A DNA stretch of 64,000 nt, taken from positions 1,701,001-1,765,000 of the forward strand of contig CP064984.1 of assembly GCA_016699615.1 (NCBI GenBank), in the 5' to 3' direction. The position numbers were made by a program, and so were the translations under genes. Source of the stretch: Sphingobacteriales bacterium. GTDB taxonomy: Bacteria; Bacteroidota; Bacteroidia; Chitinophagales; JADIYW01. Shown here in pieces: positions 17,915 to 25,733 of the stretch (the stretch's first letter is position 1; each line of letters begins with the position of its first letter). The notes beneath the pieces are model-generated. The model was not told the DNA's origin. It saw nothing but the letters and a program-made list of their open reading frames with translations, and ran no database searches.

Positions 17915-18820
17915 TTGAAATTTATAGAATATACAAGAAGTGAACGAAATGCGATAGTAGTATTACTACTTATATTATTGTTATTACTTGTATTAAAACA
18001 ACCAATTGTACTAAGATTATTTAGTAATCGAACTAATACAAAAGAAGATAGTACAAGGTATTTATCATTAATAAACGAAATCCAACAAGCAGAAGATGAT
18101 AATGAATATTCGTACACTGGAAACACCTATGAGAAAAAGTATGTGAATAATGATAAGTATAATTATCAGGATAAAAATTTTATAATCGATATTAATAAAG
18201 CCAATGCAGAAGAATTTGAGAAATTATATGGTATAGGCAAAGTGTACTCAGAACGAATTGTAAAATATAGAAACAAAATTGGTGGTTTTGAATCAATAGA
18301 ACAATTGAAAGAAGTATATGGTATTCATGATACTGTATATCAAAAGTTTAAACACCAACTTGTTTTATCAAATCCTAACAAACAAATAAACAATCAAAAT
18401 CAGCAGAAAAAAGAAATAAAAATAGAACTGAACAGTGCAACACATGATGAACTTGTGCAACTCAACGGTATTGGAAATGTATATGCAAAAAGAATTGTTG
18501 AGTTTCGTGATAAGTTAGGTGGTTTTTATAATATTGAACAAGTAAAAGATGTATATGGTATTCATGATACAGTGTTTCAAAAAATTAAACCAAATATTTA
18601 TTTGAAACCTGCAACAATTCTTAAATTGAATATTAATAACGCAACTTTGGAAGAACTTACTGCAAATCCATATTTTTTTACAACACTTGCCAAACAAATT
18701 ATTGGTTATAGAACAAAGGTAAAGTCATTTTCAAATATTGAAGACTTAAAGAAACTCTACTATATCAGAGACAATCCAGAATATTATGAAAAGATATTGC
18801 CTTATGTTCGTTTAGAATAA
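17915..18820 (+). CDS. Membrane-anchored helix-hairpin-helix (ComEA-like) protein
   Basis: A 301-residue protein with a TTG start at 17915 (no ATG fits). A hydrophobic helix (about residues 14-34) anchors it, and a low-complexity segment follows. Three tandem HhH units are at about 90-150, 168-228 and 236-300. The first two are near-copies: NKANAEEFEKLYGIGKVYSE and NSATHDELVQLNGIGNVYAK, each followed by a GGF and a YGIHDTV segment. The third (NNATLEELTANPYFFTTLAK) lacks the GIG hairpin. HhH units bind DNA non-specifically; ComEA homologues receive DNA during competence, but a competence role here is only inferred. The end overlaps the convergent heptose gene by nine bases. Confidence 0.88.
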   Translation: MKFIEYTRSERNAIVVLLLILLLLLVLKQPIVLRLFSNRTNTKEDSTRYLSLINEIQQAEDDNEYSYTGNTYEKKYVNNDKYNYQDKNFIIDINKANAEEFEKLYGIGKVYSERIVKYRNKIGGFESIEQLKEVYGIHDTVYQKFKHQLVLSNPNKQINNQNQQKKEIKIELNSATHDELVQLNGIGNVYAKRIVEFRDKLGGFYNIEQVKDVYGIHDTVFQKIKPNIYLKPATILKLNINNATLEELTANPYFFTTLAKQIIGYRTKVKSFSNIEDLKKLYYIRDNPEYYEKILPYVRLE

Positions 18821-20056
18821 ATCGTTTGTAAAAGCTTGTAGGCTATCGTAAGTTTTATCTATATCAATATTCCATTCTGGCTTTGGATTTTTGATGGTTG
18901 TTTTAACAAAAATAGAATACATACCTGCATTTTTTGCAAATTGCATATCACTATAATTGTTGCCTACCATAATTGATTTATTTAAATCTATCTCTTGAAA
19001 ATCATGCTTTGCGAGCAATGCCATTCCTGGATTTGGCTTTCTGTGAAAATCTTTGCTATCAATATTAGGTGCATAATATATTGCATCTATTTTTCCGTTA
19101 GCAGCTTCAATTTCGTTTTTCATATTCTGATGAATTGCATCTAAATCATTTATGCTCATTAGTTGTTTGCCGATGCCACGTTGATTAGTTACAATTATAA
19201 TTCGCCCGAAGATATTGCTACATTTTTGTATTGCATTTAGAACACCTTCTAAAAATTCAAATTCAGCATAATTAAAAATATAACTTCCATCTTTGTCTTT
19301 ATTGATTACACCATCTCTATCTAAAAATAAAGTCCATGTTTTGTCTATTAACGTATAATCAAGTGTCGATTGTTTTAATTCAGTTTGTGCTCTATAATAA
19401 TCTTCTGGAATGCCAATGTCAATAAAATAATTGTTTTGAATAGTTGCATAAAAAGCTTTATTTGAAACAAATTTCTCAAGATAATCTTTTTCAAAAGAAA
19501 ATTTTATTGGCAAATTATTATTTAAAAATCCATATTTATTAATAATATATACACCTACATTGATTAATCCAGTTTGGAAATATTTTTTTTCAGTAAATGA
19601 TAGGATACATGAATTGTTGTCTAATTCTACAACACCATATCTATCAAAATCATACATTTGTTTGAGCGCAAGTGTACATGCTGATTTTTTCATTAAATGA
19701 AATTGATATAATTCTTGCAAATCAGACTTAAATAAGGTATCGCCATTCACTACAATTACATCATTTTCTTTGGTCTTTTCTAATGCTAATTGAATTGCAC
19801 CGCCTGTGCCTAATTGTTCCTTCTCGACACAAACATCATAGTTTAAAGTAGAAAAATTTTCGGCTAAATAGTTTGTGATGCTTTCGTGTTTATAACCAAG
19901 GCTAAAAATTATTCTTTGTACATTTTGCATTCTAAGATGCTGAATTACGTAGAATAAAAATGGTTTTCCTGCAACATCAGCCATGCATTTCGGCAAATCA
20001 TTTACAATAGATTGTAATCTAGTGCCAAGTCCGCCAGCTAGTATTATTGCTTCCAT
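18812..20056 (-). CDS. HddC-GmhB fusion: heptose-1-phosphate guanylyltransferase plus heptose-bisphosphate phosphatase
   Basis: A 414-residue bifunctional enzyme. Residues 1-230 are a sugar nucleotidyltransferase (AIILAGGLGTRLQSIVNDLP, EQLGTGGAIQLAL, VVNGDTLF, and DIGIPEDYYRA). Residues about 240-414 are a HAD-IIIA phosphatase of the GmhB type (LFLDRDGVINKDKDG, VTNQRGIG, KPNPGMALLAKHDF, MVGNNYSDMQFAKNAG). Together with gmhA and hddA upstream it completes the four steps from sedoheptulose 7-phosphate to GDP-D-glycero-alpha-D-manno-heptose: GmhA, HddA, GmhB, HddC. The GmhB Cys cluster that binds zinc in E. coli GmhB is not evident. It starts on the last base of gmhA (overlap at 20056), so the two are translationally coupled. 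Confidence 0.92.
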   Translation of the reverse strand: MEAIILAGGLGTRLQSIVNDLPKCMADVAGKPFLFYVIQHLRMQNVQRIIFSLGYKHESITNYLAENFSTLNYDVCVEKEQLGTGGAIQLALEKTKENDVIVVNGDTLFKSDLQELYQFHLMKKSACTLALKQMYDFDRYGVVELDNNSCILSFTEKKYFQTGLINVGVYIINKYGFLNNNLPIKFSFEKDYLEKFVSNKAFYATIQNNYFIDIGIPEDYYRAQTELKQSTLDYTLIDKTWTLFLDRDGVINKDKDGSYIFNYAEFEFLEGVLNAIQKCSNIFGRIIIVTNQRGIGKQLMSINDLDAIHQNMKNEIEAANGKIDAIYYAPNIDSKDFHRKPNPGMALLAKHDFQEIDLNKSIMVGNNYSDMQFAKNAGMYSIFVKTTIKNPKPEWNIDIDKTYDSLQAFTNDLF

Positions 20057-20631
20057 TAGTTGAAATAATTCTCCTCAACTAGCTGACAAATAATATGACC
20101 AACAGTAATATGTGCTTCTTGTATTCTTGGCGTCTCTGTTGATGGAATATTGATGAGACACTCAGATAATTCTTTCATTTTTCCTCCAGATTCTCCTGTG
20201 AAACCAATTGTTATCATCTGTCTTTCGTTTGCTACTTGAAATGCATTGATTATGTTTTGAGAATTTCCAGATGTTGAAATGCCAATAAGCACATCACCTT
20301 TTCTTCCTTTTGCTTTCACCAATCTTGAATATACTTCGTTGTAAGAATAATCATTTGCCACTGCAGTAAGATAAGAAGTGTTAACATGAAGTGCTTCTGC
20401 AAAAAGTGGTTCTCTATCATGATAAAATCTGCCTGAAAATTCTGCGGCTAAATGTTGTGCATCTGCTGCTGACCCACCATTTCCACATAATAGAAGTTTA
20501 TTGTCATCTTTAAAACATTTGGTAATTACATCAGCAACTTCAGCTATAGTATTGATAAGTATTTTATCTTCAACTATTTTATTCTTTGTGTTGATGCTAT
20601 CTTGTAATATATGTGCAATTTTGTTATTCAT
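20056..20631 (-). CDS. gmhA: D-sedoheptulose-7-phosphate isomerase
   Basis: First enzyme of ADP/GDP-heptose synthesis: isomerises sedoheptulose 7-phosphate to D-glycero-D-manno-heptose 7-phosphate in the cytoplasm. The 191 residues form a SIS domain with LLLCGNGGSAADAQHLAAEFSG near residues 42-63 (substituted in pieces: GNGGSAADAQH is the hallmark), then GISTSGNSQNIINAFQVA and a C-terminal EAHITVGHIICQLVEENYF holding the catalytic/zinc His and Glu. It sits between the methyltransferase gene and the hddC-gmhB fusion, with gaps of two bases and a one-base overlap. Confidence 0.95.
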   Translation of the reverse strand: MNNKIAHILQDSINTKNKIVEDKILINTIAEVADVITKCFKDDNKLLLCGNGGSAADAQHLAAEFSGRFYHDREPLFAEALHVNTSYLTAVANDYSYNEVYSRLVKAKGRKGDVLIGISTSGNSQNIINAFQVANERQMITIGFTGESGGKMKELSECLINIPSTETPRIQEAHITVGHIICQLVEENYFN

Positions 20632-20633
20632 AA

Positions 20634-21362
20634 TTATTCTATTTTGAATGCAGCAAAGTAATAGTTGTTTTGAGCAGCAATTAGTTTAAATTCTTTATAA
20701 TATACATTTATAAATTCATGGAATGCCATAAACTCATGAGAAGGAACTCCAAATTCATCAAAAATTACAATATCTCCTTTTTTTAATAATGGTGCTATTG
20801 TGGTTAATACATATAATGTTGAAGAATATAAATCTGAATCTAAGTGTATTACTTTCTTTTTATCATCATTAAAAGATTCTAAAAATTTTGGTAATGTAAC
20901 TTGGAATAGCCCTTGATGAAATTTTGTTCTAATATCATTGTATTCAGGAATTTTGTTACTCGTACTCATGTCACCTTTTTTGAACGGTCCCCAATCTTCT
21001 GGTAATCCTTCAAAAGTATCAAATCCATTAAATGTAGAATTAGAATTTTTATGATGGTTAATCCACCATTCAAAAGATTTTCCACTACAAACTCCAAATT
21101 CTAAGTAATTAATATCTGTATTCTTTACATAATTATCTATGATGTATTTGTATGCAATTTCTCTTCTGTCATATTTAAAATCTAAAACAAGAAAATCATT
21201 AAGTGCATCACTATTTTTATTTTGGTGAGCAAATCTTGACATCTTTGACACATATGCCAAATTGATGAAGATATTCTCGAATGGTGAAAGGAAAATGTGT
21301 ATTCTAAACATCAACATTAATCTTTTCCCAAACCTTGCTATTTGTATTTTAATTTCTCTCAT
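20634..21362 (-). CDS. TylF/MycF-type SAM-dependent O-methyltransferase
   Basis: A 242-residue class I methyltransferase. The SAM-binding motif is YLEFGVCSGKSFEWW (about residue 93), followed by the family signature FNGFDTFEGLPEDWGP. The metal-binding acidic cluster is HLDSDLYSSTLYVL, and VIFDEFGVPSHEF follows. Characterised TylF/MycF members methylate sugar hydroxyls in a Mg2+-dependent reaction. Placement inside the heptose operon suggests that an activated heptose or a glycan containing it is the substrate; this is inference from context. Two bases separate it from gmhA and 16 from hddA. Confidence 0.88.
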   Translation of the reverse strand: MREIKIQIARFGKRLMLMFRIHIFLSPFENIFINLAYVSKMSRFAHQNKNSDALNDFLVLDFKYDRREIAYKYIIDNYVKNTDINYLEFGVCSGKSFEWWINHHKNSNSTFNGFDTFEGLPEDWGPFKKGDMSTSNKIPEYNDIRTKFHQGLFQVTLPKFLESFNDDKKKVIHLDSDLYSSTLYVLTTIAPLLKKGDIVIFDEFGVPSHEFMAFHEFINVYYKEFKLIAAQNNYYFAAFKIE

Positions 21363-21378
21363 TGTGTATTATTTCCTA

Positions 21379-22401
21379 TTAAATTTTCCATGTTGTTAAG
21401 CCATGTTTTGTAAATTGGTATGTTTTAGCTTCACCACCAAAATTTTCTAATGCTTTTCTTACTATATGTTTTGTGTTGTTTGGGCAATAAAAGATCATAA
21501 ATCCACCGCCGCCTGCACCACTAATTTTTCCGCCAGTTGCACCTGCTTTTTTGGCTGTGTTGTAGATATCATCAATTAGAGAATTATTTATTCCTTTTGC
21601 CATTAATCTTTTCTGTTCAAAGCCAATGTCTAAGATTTTTCCAATTTCGTTTGTATTGCCTTTTAATAATGCTTCTTTCATTAAAACAGATTGTTGTTTC
21701 AATTGATGCATTGCTTCAATAGATTGATTGTTTTTTTCTTTTACGTTTTTGCTCTGTTCTTCTATAATTTTTGCAGATTCTCTACTTGTAGACGTGTAAT
21801 ATAATAATAGATTGTGTTCTAATTCATTTAGGTATTCTTGTCTGATGCGCAATGGATTTACTATAACTTTATCATCTTTATAAAACTCCATATAATTTAC
21901 ACCACCAAATGTTGCAGCATATTGGTCTTGTCTTCCTCCAGCTAATTTTAAGTCATTTCTTTCTATATCATAAGCGTAATGAGCAATATCGTATTCCCCA
22001 AATGGCAGTTGTAGCATTTCTACAAATGCGCCTACAATAGATACAACCAATGTTGATGATGTGCCTAAGCCTGAACCAGAAGGTGCATCTACAAATGTGC
22101 TTATTTTTATACCTTTTTTAGTGAATGGATAGTCTTTTTGAATACGATTGTAAACACCTTTTAATAAGTCTAACTTTCCATTTATTGGTAGATTGGTTTG
22201 CCAATTATATACTTCAATTTCATCTCTATCCATTCCATGTAGAATTATTTTATTCTCTTCTAATAACTCAATGTTGGTATATGCATATAATGAAATTGTT
22301 GCATTTAGAATTGCGCCATTGTATTCATCGCAATATGGACTCACATCTGTACCACCACCTGCTAAGCCAATTCTCAAGGGAGCTTTGCTTCTGAATATCA
22401 T
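21379..22401 (-). CDS. hddA: D-glycero-alpha-D-manno-heptose-7-phosphate kinase (GHMP kinase)
   Basis: Kinase of 340 residues that phosphorylates C1 of heptose 7-phosphate, the committed step toward the alpha/GDP branch of heptose activation. GHMP-kinase motifs are clear: APLRIGLAGGGTDVSPYCDE at the N-terminus, the ATP-binding PSGSGLGTSSTLVV near residue 110, and KISGAGGGGFMIFY near the C-terminus. The neighbours gmhA and hddC-gmhB support this substrate over fucose or mevalonate kinases of the same fold. It is separated from the glycosyltransferase upstream by 17 bases. Confidence 0.92.
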   Translation of the reverse strand: MIFRSKAPLRIGLAGGGTDVSPYCDEYNGAILNATISLYAYTNIELLEENKIILHGMDRDEIEVYNWQTNLPINGKLDLLKGVYNRIQKDYPFTKKGIKISTFVDAPSGSGLGTSSTLVVSIVGAFVEMLQLPFGEYDIAHYAYDIERNDLKLAGGRQDQYAATFGGVNYMEFYKDDKVIVNPLRIRQEYLNELEHNLLLYYTSTSRESAKIIEEQSKNVKEKNNQSIEAMHQLKQQSVLMKEALLKGNTNEIGKILDIGFEQKRLMAKGINNSLIDDIYNTAKKAGATGGKISGAGGGGFMIFYCPNNTKHIVRKALENFGGEAKTYQFTKHGLTTWKI

Positions 22402-22418
22402 ACTTAATAATTACTTTG

Positions 22419-23543
22419 TTATTTATTTGATAAAGATAATATATTATCTGCAATATTCTTCCAGCTAAACTTTTGTTGTTCATTTCTTATAAATGGAATA
22501 AAATGAGCTTCGCCTATATTGAAAAATTCTTCTATTCCTTTTGCTATGTCTTTTGGGTTTGGCTCTACAATGATACCACATTTTTTGTCTGGTACTAATG
22601 CCGGCAACCCACCAACATTTGTAACAATCATAGGCTTTTCAAAATAGTATGCAAGCGGCGTAACGCCACTTTGAGTTGCATTTTTATAAGGTTGAACTAA
22701 TACATCTGCGGAACATAGATAATATTTTACCTCACTGTCTGCAATAAAATTTGTATGTAGTATTATCTTATCTTCTAAGTTATATTGTTTAATTAATTGA
22801 AGATATTGTTCTTCGTCTTCATAAAATTCGCCAGCAATAAGTAATTTTATGTTTGTGTTTTTTTTATTTAGCTCATGCATTGCTTCTATCAACAAGTCTA
22901 AGCCTTTGTATTTTCTAATAAACCCAAAGAATAATACAATTTTTTCATCTTGTGGTATGTTTAAATATGCTCTAGCGTCGTATTTAGATACAATATTCCC
23001 AAAATTATCATATAATGGATGTTCTACAATTTGTGTAGCTTTATTATTATCAAATGTTCTTAAGTCTTTCATTACCTTTTCGCTCATAGTAATAAAAGCA
23101 TCACAAGATTTTAGAAAGTATTTTGTAAATATCTTATCTCCAATTCTCTTTTCATGTGGAATAACATTGTCAGCAATGCAGACAACTTTTGTTTTTTTGT
23201 TTCTTTTTAAAATTCTAATTATAGTACCTAAAGCTGGCCCCATAAATGGTAGCCAATATCTTACAATAACTATATCTAATTCTTGTTTTTTTAATTTATT
23301 TCCAACTTTTATCCAACTTAAAGGATTAATAGAGTTTATTTCTGAGATAATGTTGATATTATTAGGTGCTGGCTCATCGCTATATTGTGTTTTTCCTGGA
23401 AATAATATTGATGGATATTGTAATGAAAATGACCAAATGGTACATTCATGACCTAAATCTATAAATTCTTTTGCCAATCTGTGATTAAATGTAGAAAGTC
23501 CACCTCTTAATGGATATGCTGGACCAATAATTGCTATTCTCAT
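22419..23543 (-). CDS. Glycosyltransferase family 4 (GT-B) protein
   Basis: A 374-residue glycosyltransferase. The acceptor-side N-terminal domain begins RIAIIGPAYPLRGGLSTFNH. The donor-binding C-terminal domain (about residues 200-345) has VLFFGFIRKYKGLDLLIEAM, LLIAGEFYEDEEQY, and LVQPYKNATQSGVTPLAYYF followed by KPMIVTNVGGLPALVPD, the usual GT1/GT4 Rossmann pattern. Its position at the head of the heptose genes makes it a candidate for transferring the activated heptose to a surface glycan. It overlaps the 3' end of the phosphatase gene by four bases, so the operon probably begins with leuB or the phosphatase. Confidence 0.9.
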   Translation of the reverse strand: MRIAIIGPAYPLRGGLSTFNHRLAKEFIDLGHECTIWSFSLQYPSILFPGKTQYSDEPAPNNINIISEINSINPLSWIKVGNKLKKQELDIVIVRYWLPFMGPALGTIIRILKRNKKTKVVCIADNVIPHEKRIGDKIFTKYFLKSCDAFITMSEKVMKDLRTFDNNKATQIVEHPLYDNFGNIVSKYDARAYLNIPQDEKIVLFFGFIRKYKGLDLLIEAMHELNKKNTNIKLLIAGEFYEDEEQYLQLIKQYNLEDKIILHTNFIADSEVKYYLCSADVLVQPYKNATQSGVTPLAYYFEKPMIVTNVGGLPALVPDKKCGIIVEPNPKDIAKGIEEFFNIGEAHFIPFIRNEQQKFSWKNIADNILSLSNK

Positions 23544-24613
23544 GGTTTGAAACTAATTTCATCTAAGGTAATAAGATGTTGAAATAATACTTCATTATTT
23601 ATGGTGTAAATTTTATATTCAATGGAAATTGGATTGCTTTCCCAATTGATATTTAAATTTCCATAATTAATTTTTGAAACTGCATTGTCTAATCTATATT
23701 TATTTTTTCTTGGATTGTATTCAATGTTTGTAATACCACTTGATGTGCAATCATAAAATGGATAAGTATTGTTGAAAGTTTGCTTGCTCAACTCAGCATA
23801 ATGTACATCACCACTAATAAAAATAACACCATTAGCTTTTGTTGAAGCAATTAAATCTGCCATTTTTTGTTGTTCTTTTGGAAAATTTGCCCATGCTTCC
23901 CAACCATTGTGTTCTATACCAAATTGAGTACTCGACGCAATAATTCTAACCTTTGCTGGCTTTAGTAGCTCTGCTTCTAACCATTTCCATTGTTCATCAC
24001 CCAACATAGTTTTGTTAATAGAATAGTCTGGTGTGTATGAATTCCGCCCACCTTTTAGACTACTTCTAAATGTTCTTGTGTCTAGTAAGATTACTTGAAC
24101 TTTATGATTGTCATCTCCAAAATATTTACTGTTGTATATTCCTTCATGTTTGTATCTGTCAGAATCTTTCGGCTCATTCCAGAATTTTAGAAAAATATGT
24201 TTTGATTGTGTTTTTAAATTATATTCTATTCCACCATCATTTTTTCCATAATCATGGTCGTCCCAAGTTGCAATTGTTGGAATTTGTGCTACTAGATTTT
24301 TAAACTCTTGCTTGCAAGCCAATTTAGAATATGATTTAAAAAAATCAGAACATTTGTTTGCATCAGCATAAATATTATCACCTAAATAGATAAATAAATC
24401 TGGTTTTAGGTTAACAACATCACTTAAAATTGGCTGTGCTGAATTTTCATCTGAACAAGAACCAAAAGATATAGAACTAATATTTGAATCATTTTGTATT
24501 GTTGCAAATGTTGGATTGCAATCAAATTCCATTGATAGATAGTCATTGCATTTGTGGCAATTTATAAACAAGAACCAAATAAATAAAATAAATAATATAT
24601 TTATTTTGTTCAT
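23540..24613 (-). CDS. PhoD-like metallophosphatase, probable lipoprotein
   Basis: A 357-residue exported phosphodiesterase/alkaline phosphatase D type enzyme. Residues 1-19 are hydrophobic and followed by a possible lipobox (LFINC). Metal-binding motifs are in order: SFGSCSDEN, LFIYLGDNIYADANKC, ATWDDHDYGKNDGG, LDTRTFR, and FISGDVHYAEL. A second Cys-rich patch (CHKCNDYL) lies after the lipobox. Substrate is unknown; homologues act on phosphodiesters or phosphorylated polymers outside the cytoplasm. It lies six bases downstream of leuB and overlaps the glycosyltransferase gene by four bases. Confidence 0.88.
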   Translation of the reverse strand: MNKINILFILFIWFLFINCHKCNDYLSMEFDCNPTFATIQNDSNISSISFGSCSDENSAQPILSDVVNLKPDLFIYLGDNIYADANKCSDFFKSYSKLACKQEFKNLVAQIPTIATWDDHDYGKNDGGIEYNLKTQSKHIFLKFWNEPKDSDRYKHEGIYNSKYFGDDNHKVQVILLDTRTFRSSLKGGRNSYTPDYSINKTMLGDEQWKWLEAELLKPAKVRIIASSTQFGIEHNGWEAWANFPKEQQKMADLIASTKANGVIFISGDVHYAELSKQTFNNTYPFYDCTSSGITNIEYNPRKNKYRLDNAVSKINYGNLNINWESNPISIEYKIYTINNEVLFQHLITLDEISFKP

Positions 24614-24619
24614 TATAGC

Positions 24620-25681
24620 TTAATTTAAGATAAATTCTACAATATAATCTCCAACATCACTTGTAGAGTATTTGCCATGGTTGATGTCTTCTGTTACATA
24701 ATTATCTGTCAATGCTTTATCTACTGCATCTACAATTGCTTTGCTTTCATCTGTTAGTCCAAAACTATATTCTAATAACATTGCAGCAGACAAGATGGTA
24801 GCCATTGGATTTGCAATATTTTTTCCTTTTGCTTGTGGATACGAACCATGTATTGGTTCATACAAAGCAGTTTTTTCGCCCATTGATGCTGATGGTAGCA
24901 TGCCTAAGCTACCACCAATTACTGATGCTTCATCTGAAATAATATCACCAAACAAATTTTCTGTTAGTATAACATCAAACTTAGATGGTTTTGTAATGAC
25001 TTCCATTGCTGCACTATCAATAAAATTGCATTCAAGTTCTATATCTGGAAATTGTTTCGCATACTCAGTTACTACTTCTCTCCACAATCTTGATGTAGCT
25101 AATACATTTGCTTTATCTAATAAGGTAACTTTCTTTCTTCTGTTTTTTGCAAATTCAAATGCTTTTGCTGTAATTCTTAATATCTCATCGCGTGTATAGA
25201 CACAAGTGTCGTATGCAATATTTTGATCTTCGCTTCTGCCACGTGGTTTTCCAAAATATATTCCAGAGATTAATTCTCTAACGACTACGAAATCTACACC
25301 TTTTATTCTTTCAGTCTTAAGAGGTGATGCCTCAAGCAATGCATCATAGCTTTTTACAGGACGAATGTTTGCATATAAGCCAAGTGCAGCTCTCATTTTT
25401 AGTAAGCCTTGTTCTGGTCTTATTTTTGCTGATGGATCATTGTCATACTTTGGATCGCCAATTGCACCAAATAATATAGCATCAGCATTTAAACATAGTT
25501 GATGTGTTTCATCTGGATAAGGATTTCCAACTTTGTCAATTGCATCAGCACCAATCAAGCCATATTCGTACTCGAATTGATGGTTGAATTTTTGTTCAAT
25601 TGCTTTTAATACTTTTATTGCTTCTGTAATTATTTCTGGTCCAATGCCATCACCAGACAAAACTGCAATTTTCTTTTTCAT
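24620..25681 (-). CDS. leuB: 3-isopropylmalate dehydrogenase
   Basis: NAD-dependent decarboxylating dehydrogenase of leucine biosynthesis. The 353 residues match the family. Motifs: IAVLSGDGIGPEIITEAIKV, LFGAIGDPKYD, the substrate loop RPEQGLLKMRAALGLYANIR, VVRELISGIYFGKPRG, TLLDKANVLATSRLWREVV, and DVILTENLFGDIISDEASVI with GSLGMLPSAS and YEPIHGSYPQAKGKNIANP. No other leu genes are nearby. The ATG at 25681 is preceded at four bases by TATCTTTG, so this gene probably heads the leuB-phosphatase-glycosyltransferase-heptose transcript. Confidence 0.97.
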   Translation of the reverse strand: MKKKIAVLSGDGIGPEIITEAIKVLKAIEQKFNHQFEYEYGLIGADAIDKVGNPYPDETHQLCLNADAILFGAIGDPKYDNDPSAKIRPEQGLLKMRAALGLYANIRPVKSYDALLEASPLKTERIKGVDFVVVRELISGIYFGKPRGRSEDQNIAYDTCVYTRDEILRITAKAFEFAKNRRKKVTLLDKANVLATSRLWREVVTEYAKQFPDIELECNFIDSAAMEVITKPSKFDVILTENLFGDIISDEASVIGGSLGMLPSASMGEKTALYEPIHGSYPQAKGKNIANPMATILSAAMLLEYSFGLTDESKAIVDAVDKALTDNYVTEDINHGKYSTSDVGDYIVEFILN

Positions 25682-25685
25682 GATG

Positions 25686-25693
25686 CAAAGATA
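25686..25693 (-). promoter_or_regulatory. -7 promoter element TATCTTTG before leuB
   Basis: Minus-strand TATCTTTGC is an exact TAnnTTTG match and ends four bases before the ATG at 25681. Confidence 0.6.
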
Positions 25694-25733
25694 GCTTATT
25701 GTGTTAATATCCTGAGATTTCCTAATAAAAAAA

